Shown here: in pieces, positions 8,854 to 18,145 of the stretch
Layout: every line of letters starts with the position of its first letter
How positions within the stretch are numbered: position 1 is the stretch's first letter
Assembly: GCF_004005905.1 (NCBI RefSeq)
Contig: NZ_SACO01000002.1
Coordinates: 186,001-250,000, forward strand
Direction: 5' to 3'
DNA length: 64,000 nucleotides
From: Novosphingobium umbonatum
Lineage (GTDB): Bacteria; Pseudomonadota; Alphaproteobacteria; Sphingomonadales; Sphingomonadaceae
Made by a program: the position numbers and the translations under genes
The notes under the pieces: model-generated
What the model was told of the DNA's origin: nothing
Seen by the model: only the letters and a program-made list of their open reading frames with translations
Databases searched by the model: none

Positions 8854-9744
8854 TTATTTCCGCATCAAACGAACCGGCAAATCTCCGCCCACTTGTTTGT
8901 CCAGCAAGGCCAGCGCCCTGCCATCCCCCCGCCCGTAAGCGGCAATGAACAGGCCAAGGACGCGGTTGGCATCCTCCATGCCCTTGGTGGCCAAAGGCCC
9001 CTTCTGCTGCGGATCACAGATCAGCCCGCCGAAATAATGGCTGACATCCGACAGGACCAGACCATAGCGATGGCCACCTGCTTGCGCCGCTTCATAGGCG
9101 TCGAGATGGGCCTGCCACCCGTCGATCTTCATCCCCGGCATCACGTCCAGCGTGCCGGTCTGCACCAGCGCGGGCACGGACAGCTTGCCATAGCCTTCAC
9201 GCGTGATCAGCACCGGAATGGCGGGCGGGGGCGACAGGGCGATCACCGCCTTGGCCTTGCCATCGCTCTGCGGCCCGCTCCAACCCTTGGGCGCGACGCT
9301 TTGCGCGCCACCCATCACCAGAGCGGTCAACCCGCCATAGGAATGGCCCATGGCAACATAGGGCTTGTGGCCGATATGCGCGGTAAGCGCGGCCATATCC
9401 TCCAACCGCGCCTGCCACGAGGCAAGGCCGGCAAACTTGGCCGTATCGGGATGCAACCGCGAATCCACATGCAAAGGCGCCAGAATGCGCCAGCCCGCCG
9501 CGACCAAGGGCCAGATCACCGGCCCGTAAAATTGCGGCGCCGATGCCGCGCCATGGCTGAACAGCACCGTGCCCACCACAGGCCCAACCGGCGCGAATTC
9601 GCTGATCTCCACTGCGCGGCCTGCGCTGGTGGCAATCGTGAACTTGCGCATGGCCGGAGCGGCGGCCCATGCAGGAACCACCGCCCCAAGGCTCAAGCCC
9701 GCCGCGCCGAGAGCAAAGCCTCTACGCGAGAAGGATAGGCTCAC
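8854..9744 (-). CDS. Tat-exported alpha/beta-hydrolase (296 aa)
   Basis: The start is a GTG at 9744 whose GTGA overlaps the stop of the cytochrome c gene. The resulting N-terminus begins SLSFSRRGFALGAAG, a clear Tat signal ending near AWAAAP. An upstream in-frame Met at 9855 lies inside the cytochrome c gene and was rejected. The nucleophile elbow is GHSYGG (Ser135), with an oxyanion-type SHGAAS before it and a likely catalytic His in DVSHYFGG. The fold resembles dienelactone-hydrolase and polyester-hydrolase-like proteins. It probably cleaves an ester in the periplasm; the substrate is unknown. Confidence 0.83.
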   Translation of the reverse strand: MSLSFSRRGFALGAAGLSLGAVVPAWAAAPAMRKFTIATSAGRAVEISEFAPVGPVVGTVLFSHGAASAPQFYGPVIWPLVAAGWRILAPLHVDSRLHPDTAKFAGLASWQARLEDMAALTAHIGHKPYVAMGHSYGGLTALVMGGAQSVAPKGWSGPQSDGKAKAVIALSPPPAIPVLITREGYGKLSVPALVQTGTLDVMPGMKIDGWQAHLDAYEAAQAGGHRYGLVLSDVSHYFGGLICDPQQKGPLATKGMEDANRVLGLFIAAYGRGDGRALALLDKQVGGDLPVRLMRK

Positions 9745-10133
9745 GGCTTGACCGTCTTGAGATAGGCGATCACCGCCTTGCGATCCTCTGCCTTGGGCAG
9801 ACCGGGGAACAGCATGGTCGTGCCGGGCACCAGCTTGGCAGGGCCGGTCAGCCACTGGTCCAGACTGGCCTCGGTCCAGGTAATGCCCGCCTTGGTCATG
9901 GCTGGCGAATATTTATAGCTGGCCACCGAAGCCGACTTGCGCCCGACAATACCGGCCAGATGCGGGCCAACCTTGGCCCCGCCATTGGCGGTTACCGCAT
10001 GGCAGGCCGCGCATTGCAGGAACAACAGCTTGCCACGCACCGCCGGATCGGCCTGCGCCTGCGCTTGCACAGCGCCCAGCCCAGCCATCGCACCCAAAGC
10101 CACAGCGGCCAGTTTTAGGCGAGAGATACCCAT
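9741..10133 (-). CDS. Class I c-type cytochrome, periplasmic (130 aa)
   Basis: It has a Sec signal peptide (residues 1-27, cut near AQAQA), a haem c site CAACH (Cys41, Cys44, His45) and a likely axial Met107 in TTMLFPG, as in cytochrome c2/c550-type carriers. The ATG at 10133 has GAGGAG nine bases upstream; a TTG at 10139 is too close to it. It is coupled by overlap to the hydrolase gene. It probably accepts electrons from an extracytoplasmic dehydrogenase of this cluster and passes them to a terminal oxidase. Confidence 0.9.
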   Translation of the reverse strand: MGISRLKLAAVALGAMAGLGAVQAQAQADPAVRGKLLFLQCAACHAVTANGGAKVGPHLAGIVGRKSASVASYKYSPAMTKAGITWTEASLDQWLTGPAKLVPGTTMLFPGLPKAEDRKAVIAYLKTVKP

Positions 10134-10244
10134 GATCAAAAACTCCTCTGCATATCCGCCATGTTACGCCCGACGGCAGGCCATTCATCACAAAGGCGCG
10201 GTGAACGCGGGCTGAAATCCCCCCTCCACCGCGCCGGAACCGCG

Positions 10245-12380
10245 TTACATCTTGTAGGTAAAGGTCACGCGCCAAGTACGGGGATCACCCATATAGCGCG
10301 GACGCACCACCGAGAAGCCAAAGCCCGTGGTCCAATAGATCTGGTTGGTCAGGTTCTTGCCCGTCAAGCGCAGCGACCAATTGTCCTTGGAGTAACCCAT
10401 ATAGCCATTGACCAAAGTGGTGGCGGGCACATGGCCGATATAGAGATTGTCGGGCGTGGAATAATAATCCGAACGCGCGTTGACATTGCCGCCAAGGCTG
10501 AACTCCCCGCCAGCCAGCGGGATGGAGGCGTCATAGCCTGCCGTCACCTGATGCTTGAACACATTGGTCATGGCATTGCCGATATAGCTGCTGACGCCCG
10601 CCAGCGTGGCCGAGGAGGCCTTGTATTTGCTGTCATTGACCGTGCCATTGACCCACAAGGTCAGGCCCTCGACCGGCTTGACCGAGAGTTCGGCCTCCAC
10701 GCCCTTGTGATCGGCGGCATAGTTCTGGGTGATGAACGAGCCGGTGCTGGTCACGCTCTGCTGTTGCAGGCTGGCATAATCGTTGAAGAAGGCCGAGATG
10801 TTGAGCTTGGCCTTGCGGTCGAGGAACTCGGTCTTGAGGCCCAGTTCATAGGCTTTCATCTTTTGCGGATCATAGGGCGAATTGAGCGCGGTGGCCGTGC
10901 TGGCCAGACCATTGTAACCGCCCGCCTTGAACCCTTCGGAGAAGCTGAGATAGGCCAGCACCCGCTGCGTGATCTGGTAATCCAGCCCCAGCTTGGGCAG
11001 GAAGGTGCCCCAGCTATCCTTGCGGTTGACCGCCGTGCCGCTGATCGTGGCGTTGAGGGTTTTGTCATCCTGCGTATAGCGCCCGCCCGCCGAGAAGGTC
11101 AGCTTGGGGCTAATATGCCAGCCCAGCTGGCCAAAGGCGGCATAGCTGGTGGTTTCAATGTTGAAGACCGTGGTGCTGGGCGCAAAGAAGATTTTGGAAT
11201 TGACCGTCTGCGCGCCGGTTTCGCGGAAGAAATAGAGCCCGCCGACATAGGTCAGCTTGTCGCCCAACAGGCTGCCATGCAGCTGCAATTCCTGGCTGAA
11301 CGAGGAATTGTGCAAGGATGCATTGCGTTCAAACAGCGAGGTGTAACCGGCAAGGGGCACACCCACAGCCGACCATGCCACGCCGCCTGAAAAATCCTGC
11401 GCCCAATTGTCGCGCAAATGGCTCCATCCGCTGATCGAGGTCAGCTTGGCATTCTCGCCCAGATCGGCCTCGATGTTGAGATTGGCGCCATATTGCACCA
11501 CCTTTGTATAGCTTTCCGAGGGGCTTAACACAGTGCGATAGCTGCCCGAGGTGGGCTGCACCGTCTGATAACCATTGCCCGCATAGGTCGGGCTGAGCGC
11601 CACCGGAAAAAGGCCCGAACCATCAAGGTTGGAATAAAAGCCCGACAGGCGCGCGGTCAGGCCACTGCCGACATAGGCCAGATCGGCCTTGGTGCCGAAA
11701 TAATCCTCGCCGCCCACTTTCTTGCCCAAAGTGGCATTATACTGGATGCCGCCATCACGCCCGCGATAGAGCGCCGACAGGCCCGCCCGCCATTTGCCAT
11801 CGGCCGACAGCGGGGCATTGCCCACCACCTTGGCCTGACGCTCGGCCCAGCTGCCCGTGGCCAGTTCCAGCTTCAGGCCCGCCTTGTCCGAAGGCATGCG
11901 GCTGACAATCTTGAGCGCGCCCGCCGAGGAATTGCGGCCATAGAGCGTGCCCTGTGGCCCACGCAGCACTTCAATCCGCTCCACGTCCAGCAGGTCGATG
12001 AAGGAAGCCGCCGCGCGGGGCTGATAGACATCGTCAATATAGATGCCCACTTCCGGCTCGGAGGTGATATTGGCGCCATCGGTTACGCCGCCGCCGCGGA
12101 TAAAGGGCGTGATCCCCGCCGAGCCGCCCGACACCGTGCGGATCTGCACATTGGGGGCGATCTGGCTGATGTCCTTCACATTGTTGATCTGCTGCTTGGC
12201 GATAGTATCGGCGCTGATCGCGGTCACGGCCACAGGCACTTTCTGAACCGTCGAAGCCGTGCGCGTAGCCGTCACCACAATATCACCGGGCACGGCAGGG
12301 GCCGCCTCATCGGCCAAAACCGGCGTGGCCACCAGCGCGGCGCTGGCCAGTAAAAAGGCTTTTCCAAGGACCTTGGTCAT
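10245..12380 (-). CDS. TonB-dependent outer-membrane receptor (711 aa)
   Basis: Starting at the ATG at 12380 there is a Sec signal (MTKVLGKAFLL to PVLA), then a TonB-box-like GDIVVTATR. The plug domain contains EVGIYIDDVYQPR and IEVLRGPQGTLYGRNSSAGA, the classic plug signature. The beta-barrel ends in an aromatic-rich WRVTFTYKM strand. The style is that of sphingomonad receptors for aromatic or complex organic substrates, not siderophores. It lies upstream of the cytochrome c gene and downstream of an MFS transporter on the same strand. It probably imports the substrate handled by the neighbouring oxidases; this is inferred from position. Confidence 0.93.
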   Translation of the reverse strand: MTKVLGKAFLLASAALVATPVLADEAAPAVPGDIVVTATRTASTVQKVPVAVTAISADTIAKQQINNVKDISQIAPNVQIRTVSGGSAGITPFIRGGGVTDGANITSEPEVGIYIDDVYQPRAAASFIDLLDVERIEVLRGPQGTLYGRNSSAGALKIVSRMPSDKAGLKLELATGSWAERQAKVVGNAPLSADGKWRAGLSALYRGRDGGIQYNATLGKKVGGEDYFGTKADLAYVGSGLTARLSGFYSNLDGSGLFPVALSPTYAGNGYQTVQPTSGSYRTVLSPSESYTKVVQYGANLNIEADLGENAKLTSISGWSHLRDNWAQDFSGGVAWSAVGVPLAGYTSLFERNASLHNSSFSQELQLHGSLLGDKLTYVGGLYFFRETGAQTVNSKIFFAPSTTVFNIETTSYAAFGQLGWHISPKLTFSAGGRYTQDDKTLNATISGTAVNRKDSWGTFLPKLGLDYQITQRVLAYLSFSEGFKAGGYNGLASTATALNSPYDPQKMKAYELGLKTEFLDRKAKLNISAFFNDYASLQQQSVTSTGSFITQNYAADHKGVEAELSVKPVEGLTLWVNGTVNDSKYKASSATLAGVSSYIGNAMTNVFKHQVTAGYDASIPLAGGEFSLGGNVNARSDYYSTPDNLYIGHVPATTLVNGYMGYSKDNWSLRLTGKNLTNQIYWTTGFGFSVVRPRYMGDPRTWRVTFTYKM

Positions 12381-12492
12381 AATCTCGTAACTCCCCGCTG
12401 TCTTTTGCAATGCACCATGGGGAAGTTGTGGATTGCCCCCTGCCCACACCACGCCGCCGCGCGGTTTGGCCGCTGTGCGGGCAGGCAGGGCT

Positions 12493-13887
12493 TCAGGCGG
12501 CATCAGACAGGGCGGCTTGGGTTCCTTGCTCGACCACCGGCAGGCGATAGCGGCTAAAGATCAGCAGGGCGATCAACTGCATGCCCGCCGGAATCGCGCT
12601 ATACAGCAGGACAATACCCTGAATCGCATGCGGGCTTTGCGCCCCTGCACCGCCGGTCGACGCTTCGAAGCCAAAGCCGCTCATCACAAGGCCCGCAATC
12701 ACCGGTCCCATGGCAAAGGCCAGCTTTTCCAGCGCCGAGAACAGGCCCGCAAACACGCCCTCATTGGCCACGCCCGCGATGCGGCGCTGGTAATCCACCG
12801 TATCGGTCATCATCGACAGGGCCAGCAGGATGAAGCCGCCATTGACCACGCCAATCACCACCGCACGCACCAGCACCAGCACATGCTGGCTGGACAAAGC
12901 CTGACCGCCGGGCAGATGGGCGATCACATCGCTGGAGGGCGAGAGGAACAGCCATGTCACCGTCACCCCAGCCCAGATAGCCGAAGCCAGCACATAGGCG
13001 CGCGGCTTGCCGATCCGGCGCGGCAGCCACAGCCAGAGCGGTTGGGCAGCAAGGCTGGCCGCCGACATGCACAGGATGAACACCGGAATAAGCCAGATCG
13101 CCTGCACCGCATAAAGGAAGACAAAGCCGATCACCGTATAGCTGGCCGCCTGCCCCACGTTGGAGACAAAGCTGGTGATGAGCAAAGTCACAAAAGGCTT
13201 GTTGGCCAGCACGGGCTTGACCTGCTGCCACAGGCTGCCCTCCACCGCGCCCGCCATGATCAGCGGCACACGGCGCAACCCGCTGGCGGTGGTCAGCATG
13301 GAGGCAAGGCAAATCGCGCCGAGCACCAAACTCATGCCATGCCAGCCGGAAGAACCGCCGCCGAAATGCTCGATCAAAGGCTGGGCCACGCCCACGCCGA
13401 TCAGCACGCCGAAAGTGGCAAAGAACATGCGCAGCACCATGATGCGGGTGCGTTGATGCGCGTCATGGGAAAGCTCTGCCGCAATCGCCAGATAGGGCAC
13501 CGAATAGATGCTGAAAGCGGTGGAGGCGAGGAAGAACAGCCCGCAAACCGCCGCCGCCGCCATCCATGGCGAGGGATAGGATGTCTTGGCAAACAAAGCC
13601 ACAAAGCCCAAGGCCGTGCCAACAGCCCCGCCGATCAGGAAAGGCGTCCGCCCATAAAGCGCCTTCATCCGGTCCGACCATGCCCCCACCAAGGGATCGC
13701 ACAGGATCAGCCACAATTTGGGCACCAGCACCACCAGACCCGCCAGCCATGGCGGCACGCCCAGCATGGTGGTCATGAACAAAGGCAGCAGCACAGCGGG
13801 CGTATCGCGGAACACCTGCGCGCCCAACTGGCCAATGCCATAGCGCAGCACGACCGAGGTCGGCACGGTTTGGTGGGTGGATGTCAT
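12493..13887 (-). CDS. MFS transporter, GPH (sugar:cation symporter) type (464 aa)
   Basis: About twelve hydrophobic segments are visible. The N-terminal part has LCDPLVGAWSDRM (the GPH/MelB-like DPLxGxxSDR motif) and a later MMTDTVDYQRRIAG, also typical of that subfamily. The ATG at 13887 is preceded by GGAG six bases upstream. The gene is 112 bp upstream of the TonB receptor on the same strand, giving a plausible outer-plus-inner-membrane import pair. GPH members usually carry sugars or glucuronides, but relatives in sphingomonads are also found with other catabolic genes. Confidence 0.87.
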   Translation of the reverse strand: MTSTHQTVPTSVVLRYGIGQLGAQVFRDTPAVLLPLFMTTMLGVPPWLAGLVVLVPKLWLILCDPLVGAWSDRMKALYGRTPFLIGGAVGTALGFVALFAKTSYPSPWMAAAAVCGLFFLASTAFSIYSVPYLAIAAELSHDAHQRTRIMVLRMFFATFGVLIGVGVAQPLIEHFGGGSSGWHGMSLVLGAICLASMLTTASGLRRVPLIMAGAVEGSLWQQVKPVLANKPFVTLLITSFVSNVGQAASYTVIGFVFLYAVQAIWLIPVFILCMSAASLAAQPLWLWLPRRIGKPRAYVLASAIWAGVTVTWLFLSPSSDVIAHLPGGQALSSQHVLVLVRAVVIGVVNGGFILLALSMMTDTVDYQRRIAGVANEGVFAGLFSALEKLAFAMGPVIAGLVMSGFGFEASTGGAGAQSPHAIQGIVLLYSAIPAGMQLIALLIFSRYRLPVVEQGTQAALSDAA

Positions 13888-13966
13888 CGGGGGCTCCTGA
13901 AGGCGGGTGATGGCTTTGGCGTGAGACGGGCGCTTGGCCCATAAGCGATTATGCGAAGGCAAAGCG

Positions 13967-14623
13967 TCAAAGCGGCCCCTCCTGCCATTGGGTCAATTCA
14001 AACCATGCAGGGACCAGCGCCCAGCGCATCAACAGGAACAACCCGTCCCCTGCACGCACCCACAGGTCCGCCGGTGGCCAATCCCGCCGCCAGCGCAGCC
14101 GGTAATGCCAAGCCTCAAACGCGCCTGCCGCTACGGTGATCGCAGCTTGGCCCATATAGGCGACATCGATCTGCATCGCCTGCGCGGCCAGATCCTGTTC
14201 GCCATTGGGGGAAATGGAATTGGTGACAGCGGCAATGGCGCGATATTCGCCCGCCGCATCCTGCCCCCTTTGATGGATGATCAAGGCATCGCCCGACAGG
14301 GGATGCAGCCCCAGATAGGGCAAGGGTTCCTCCATAGGCAGGAAAGTATCCCCCGCCCGCACGCCCAGCTCGCCCACATCAAAACGCATCAGGTTTTGCG
14401 CGCCATCCTGCCAGATGCGGCACTGGCCATCGGTAGGGCGCCAATCCGCGCCCATGCCGATGGACACCTCGCGCATCAGGCCAATGTCATCCATGACACA
14501 CAGGGCGCGCAGCAAGCGGCACCCCTGTCCGGCGATCAGATCGAACCATTCATGGCCGGTTTCGCCCCCCGCCGCATCGCGATAGGCAATCCTGCCGCGC
14601 AGATGGGAGGAAAGCGCGGCCAT
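13967..14623 (-). CDS. Conserved hypothetical protein (218 aa)
   Basis: I do not recognise the family. The protein is soluble, without signal peptide or membrane segment, and rich in Trp near the C-terminus (WHYRLRWRRDWPPADLW). The C-terminal half has short beta-like strands followed by LWVRAG, faintly like DUF3108-type lipocalin folds. It begins three bases after the stop of the alpha/beta-hydrolase-fold gene, so both are surely co-transcribed and probably translationally coupled. It may bind the same ligand as that protein; this is inference. Confidence 0.7.
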   Translation of the reverse strand: MAALSSHLRGRIAYRDAAGGETGHEWFDLIAGQGCRLLRALCVMDDIGLMREVSIGMGADWRPTDGQCRIWQDGAQNLMRFDVGELGVRAGDTFLPMEEPLPYLGLHPLSGDALIIHQRGQDAAGEYRAIAAVTNSISPNGEQDLAAQAMQIDVAYMGQAAITVAAGAFEAWHYRLRWRRDWPPADLWVRAGDGLFLLMRWALVPAWFELTQWQEGPL

Positions 14624-14626
14624 GGC

Positions 14627-15445
14627 TCAGGCCAGACCTTGCAGATAGGTGATGATCGCCTGCGCCCATTCCTGCGGCGCCTGATCGCAAATGTCGATCC
14701 CGCCGCCCTCTACCTCGGCAAAGGCGAAATGGGGGAACATCTCGCGCGCCTGCAAGGCCCAGGGGTGGGTCTGGTCGCCAGTGTTGGTCAGCAGCATGGT
14801 GGGCACGCTCAGGCGGGCCAAAGGCTCTTCATGCCGATAGGCAAAGGCGGCGGCATGGCCATACCAATAGGCGCCCAAGCGATAGGCCTGCATCGCCTGC
14901 ACCACATAATCGGTCATGCGTTCAGGATCGATCGTGCCATTGGCCAGCCAGTCGCGGATTTTCACCACATGGACAAAATGCGCGCCTTCCGGTCCGGCGG
15001 CAAAGGCCTTTTCCCGACCGCAAATATCATCGGTTAAAGCCTGACGCTCGTCCTCGGGCATGATCATCGGGCCGTGGATGATCAGGGCCTCCACCCGTTC
15101 AGGCGCGGCCAGTGCAAATTCGGTGCCCACCAAAGCGCCGGTATGATGGCCCGCCACCGCCGCCTTTTCCACGCCCAGAGCATCCAGCACCGGCGCCACG
15201 CATCGCGCATAATCGGCAATGGCGGGCGGATTGGCGGGCGCGTCGGACAGGCCAAAGCCGGGCATATCAATCGCGATGGGGCGGAAACCAGCCTCCACCA
15301 GCGGCGCGAACACATTGTCAAACTGCCCGCTGGCCATAATCGCCTGATGCAAGAGCACCAAGGGGCGGCCTTCGCCGGCACTCTGGAAATGGATCTGGCC
15401 AAAGGGACCATCGGCATAGACACGGCGCAGGCGCATCGGGGGCAT
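14627..15445 (-). CDS. Alpha/beta-hydrolase-fold protein lacking the catalytic Ser and His (272 aa)
   Basis: The fold is clear: LVLLHQ oxyanion region, IAIDMPGFGLSD, and a nucleophile-elbow region VAGHHTGALVG. The elbow reads G-H-H-T-G, so the usual Ser nucleophile (position 101) is His. The acid Asp224 is in place (NTGDQTHP), but the usual catalytic His is replaced by Ile250 (GGGIDICDQAP). It is therefore unlikely to be a serine hydrolase. Possible roles are a binding protein, a cofactor-independent lyase or dioxygenase-like enzyme, or a pseudoenzyme partner of the 218-aa protein. It is divergent from an MFS gene. Confidence 0.85.
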   Translation of the reverse strand: MPPMRLRRVYADGPFGQIHFQSAGEGRPLVLLHQAIMASGQFDNVFAPLVEAGFRPIAIDMPGFGLSDAPANPPAIADYARCVAPVLDALGVEKAAVAGHHTGALVGTEFALAAPERVEALIIHGPMIMPEDERQALTDDICGREKAFAAGPEGAHFVHVVKIRDWLANGTIDPERMTDYVVQAMQAYRLGAYWYGHAAAFAYRHEEPLARLSVPTMLLTNTGDQTHPWALQAREMFPHFAFAEVEGGGIDICDQAPQEWAQAIITYLQGLA

Positions 15446-15604
15446 CTCTCGCTATCATTTCGACCGGCATCAAACTGGCGCAAGCCATAGGGCCAGACAT
15501 GGGCGGGAGGCAAACTATCCGCTGTGCGGAGGCAAGAGGCTGGCAGATTGCCTGTTGTGCCCCGCAATGCGCCAATGGCGGCTTCTGTTTTGTCAGGGCC
15601 GCCC
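15446..15604. promoter_or_regulatory. Divergent promoter region (alpha/beta-fold gene and MFS gene)
   Basis: A 159-bp gap between divergent genes. No strong palindrome or consensus promoter was found. Confidence 0.35.
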
Positions 15605-16846
15605 ATGAACCAAGCGCTATCACCGTCCGCAACCGAAGAATTCCGCCGTGGCTGGGGCACGATTCTGGCCTCTGTGCTGGGCATAGGCCTGGGCATGGCG
15701 GCGGTGCCCACCTATTCGATGGGCCTGTTCGCGCCCCATCTGGCCAAAGCCTTTGGTTGGTCGATCGGGCAAATCATGACCAGCATGATGGTCATCACCA
15801 TGATGTCGCTGATCGGCGGGCCGCTCTATGGCGCATGGGCGGAGAAAATCGGCGTGCGGCGCATCGTGCTGGTGGCGCTTCCGGTCTGGGGGCTGGGCTT
15901 TGCCTCGCTGGCCCTGTCCGATGGCTCGCTCACGCGGTTTTACCTGACATGGCTGGTGGTGGGCGCGGTGGGCGCGGCCACTTTGCCGATCACTTTCACC
16001 CGCGCGGTCAATCGCGGCTTTGACAAGGCCAAGGGGCTGGCGCTGGGTCTGTCCATGACCGGCACCGGCCTGTTCGGCATTTTCGGCAAGCCTTTGCTGG
16101 CATGGGTGCTGGCCGCCTATGGCTGGCGCATGGGCTTTATCGTGCTGGGCATGATGCCGGTGCTGGTGGCGACGCCTCTGGTGGCGCTGCTGCTGCGCGA
16201 GGAGAAAGGCACATCGCCTGCTGCGCCCGTCGCAGAATTGATCGAACGCCCCGGCATGACCGTGCCCCAAGCCCTGCGCGACTGGCGCTTCTGGCTGATC
16301 GCGGTGGCTTTGGTGCCCATTTCCTTTGCGCTGGGCGGGCCGGTGCCCAATCTGGAGCTGATCCTGAAAGATGGCGGCATCACGCCCGAACAGGCTTTGA
16401 CCATCACGCCCTTAATGGGCCTTGCCTCGATCATGGGGCGTTTGGTGGGCGGCTGGTTGCTCGACCGCGTGTGGGCGCCGCTGGTGGGCACGGTGCTGTT
16501 GTCCGCCCCGGCCATCAGCTTCTGGTATTTCAGCAGCGGCACGCTGGATGTGGCCCAAGCCCGCGCCGCCGTCTTTGTCCTCAGCTTTGCGCTGGGCATT
16601 GAATATGATCTGGTGGCCTTTCTGGTGGCCCGCTATTTCGGGCTGAAGCGTTATAGCGCGATCTATGGCCTGCTTTATGTGTGCTTTGCGGCGGGCGCGG
16701 GCTTTGCCCCCATGGTGTTTGGGCGCAACCACGATGCCAGCGGCAATTTCCATGGCATACTGATGCAATGCGCGGGCGTGCTGGTGGTGTCCTCGCTCGC
16801 CTTTCTGGCCCTGGGCAAATATCGCAGGTTCGAGGCGGAGGCTTAA
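15605..16846 (+). CDS. MFS transporter (413 aa), oxalate/formate-antiporter-like
   Basis: The start at 15605 (MNQALSPS) places the first membrane helix at about residues 20-40; longer starts add no recognisable sequence. It has about twelve helices, a loop 2-3 motif GPLYGAWAEKIGVRR and GKPLLAWVLAAYGWR in the middle, the pattern of monocarboxylate or oxalate:formate-like MFS proteins. It is divergent from the alpha/beta-fold gene and probably handles the same acid or aromatic acid. It converges with the next MFS gene and overlaps its stop by a few bases. Confidence 0.86.
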   Translation: MNQALSPSATEEFRRGWGTILASVLGIGLGMAAVPTYSMGLFAPHLAKAFGWSIGQIMTSMMVITMMSLIGGPLYGAWAEKIGVRRIVLVALPVWGLGFASLALSDGSLTRFYLTWLVVGAVGAATLPITFTRAVNRGFDKAKGLALGLSMTGTGLFGIFGKPLLAWVLAAYGWRMGFIVLGMMPVLVATPLVALLLREEKGTSPAAPVAELIERPGMTVPQALRDWRFWLIAVALVPISFALGGPVPNLELILKDGGITPEQALTITPLMGLASIMGRLVGGWLLDRVWAPLVGTVLLSAPAISFWYFSSGTLDVAQARAAVFVLSFALGIEYDLVAFLVARYFGLKRYSAIYGLLYVCFAAGAGFAPMVFGRNHDASGNFHGILMQCAGVLVVSSLAFLALGKYRRFEAEA

Positions 16847-18054
16847 TCCTCCGCCACCGCCTGACGGTATGGCCCCAGCGCCAGCACCATCCCCACCACA
16901 GCCACCAGCCCCAATGCCGACAGGGTGAGCGCCAGATTGTAATTGCCGCTGGCATCCACCGTCTGTCCCACGGCCAAGGGGCCGAAAGCCGCGCCAAGGC
17001 AGAAAGCGCCCAGAATAATGCCATAGGTGGCGCCGTAATTCTTCATCGCGGCATAGCGGCTGGTGAAGAAGGCCAACATATCGACCTCTGCCCCGGCGGC
17101 CAGACCCAGCATCACCGCCGCAGGCACCACCGGCCCGCCCAGCCCCAACAGCAGGCAGGAACCAATCGGCATGGCCAGAAACACCGCCGCCACAAAAGGC
17201 GCGTGGAACCGGTCAAACATCCAGCCCACCACCACGCGCGAGGCGATCACCGCAAGGCCGACGCTGGCCGCCACATTGGCCGCCGCAGCCGGTTGCATCC
17301 CTCGGTCCACCAGCATCGGCACCAGATGGATAATCAGCCCCGCCACAATCACGCCCAGCAAGATGCCGACGACCAGCAACAGCCAGATCGCGCGATTGCC
17401 TTCAAACCGGCCCTTGGGCTTGGTATCCAGATCTATCTGCCTGGGCCCACGCGGCAGCAACAGGCACAAAGGCACACCCACCAAAGCGGAAGCCGCCGCC
17501 ATCACCATCGCGCCATAACGCCAGCCATGCTCGGCAAAGATGCGGCCCAGCAAAGCGGGCGCCAAAGCCGCCGCCAGCCCCGTGCCCACCAGCATCAGGC
17601 CCAAGGCCAGCCCGCGCGCTGCATCGAACCTTTGCAACACCACCCGCGCCCAGACCGCAGGCGTGGTGCCGCAACCGGCCAAGGACACCAGCAACCACAG
17701 GCCATACCATTGCGGCACCGACCCGCCCGTATGCGCCCCCGATTGCGATAGTGCCAGCATGGCCAGAGGCATGGCGATAAAAGAGGTAAGCGCGATTGTC
17801 CTCACCCCGATCCGGTCCGACAGGCGACCAACCAGCGGTGCGGACAGGAAAATGCCCAATTGCTGAAACGTGGCCGCGCCCGATACCGCGCCGCGGCTCC
17901 AGCCGAATTCGGCCTGAAGCGGTTTGACGAAGAGGCCCAGCGAGTAAAAGCCGATGCCCATCGTGCCAAATCCCACGGCCAGCGCCGCCAGAACCAGAAT
18001 GGGCCAATGTTGGGCGAGTTCGGCGCGCGCGCGCGGAGTGTTATGGGCAGACAT
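16843..18054 (-). CDS. MFS transporter (403 aa), monocarboxylate-like
   Basis: From the ATG at 18054 there are about twelve helices, a loop 2-3 motif APLVGRLSDRIGVR and GWRYGAMVMAAAS in the middle. It resembles the plus-strand neighbour in overall plan (both belong to the same MFS branch) but is not a close duplicate. The stop codons of the two convergent genes overlap by four bases, so no terminator separates them. It lies 91 bp downstream of the aldehyde dehydrogenase and may share its transcript. A longer start at 18096 is possible. Confidence 0.85.
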   Translation of the reverse strand: MSAHNTPRARAELAQHWPILVLAALAVGFGTMGIGFYSLGLFVKPLQAEFGWSRGAVSGAATFQQLGIFLSAPLVGRLSDRIGVRTIALTSFIAMPLAMLALSQSGAHTGGSVPQWYGLWLLVSLAGCGTTPAVWARVVLQRFDAARGLALGLMLVGTGLAAALAPALLGRIFAEHGWRYGAMVMAAASALVGVPLCLLLPRGPRQIDLDTKPKGRFEGNRAIWLLLVVGILLGVIVAGLIIHLVPMLVDRGMQPAAAANVAASVGLAVIASRVVVGWMFDRFHAPFVAAVFLAMPIGSCLLLGLGGPVVPAAVMLGLAAGAEVDMLAFFTSRYAAMKNYGATYGIILGAFCLGAAFGPLAVGQTVDASGNYNLALTLSALGLVAVVGMVLALGPYRQAVAED

Positions 18055-18145
18055 GGGTAAAGACTGCCCGCAAGCCACGCGGCTTGCAATGCGCAAGCAA
18101 GCGCTATCCGTCAGGCAGACAGTCTGAGATCAGTCCCTTGACGCC

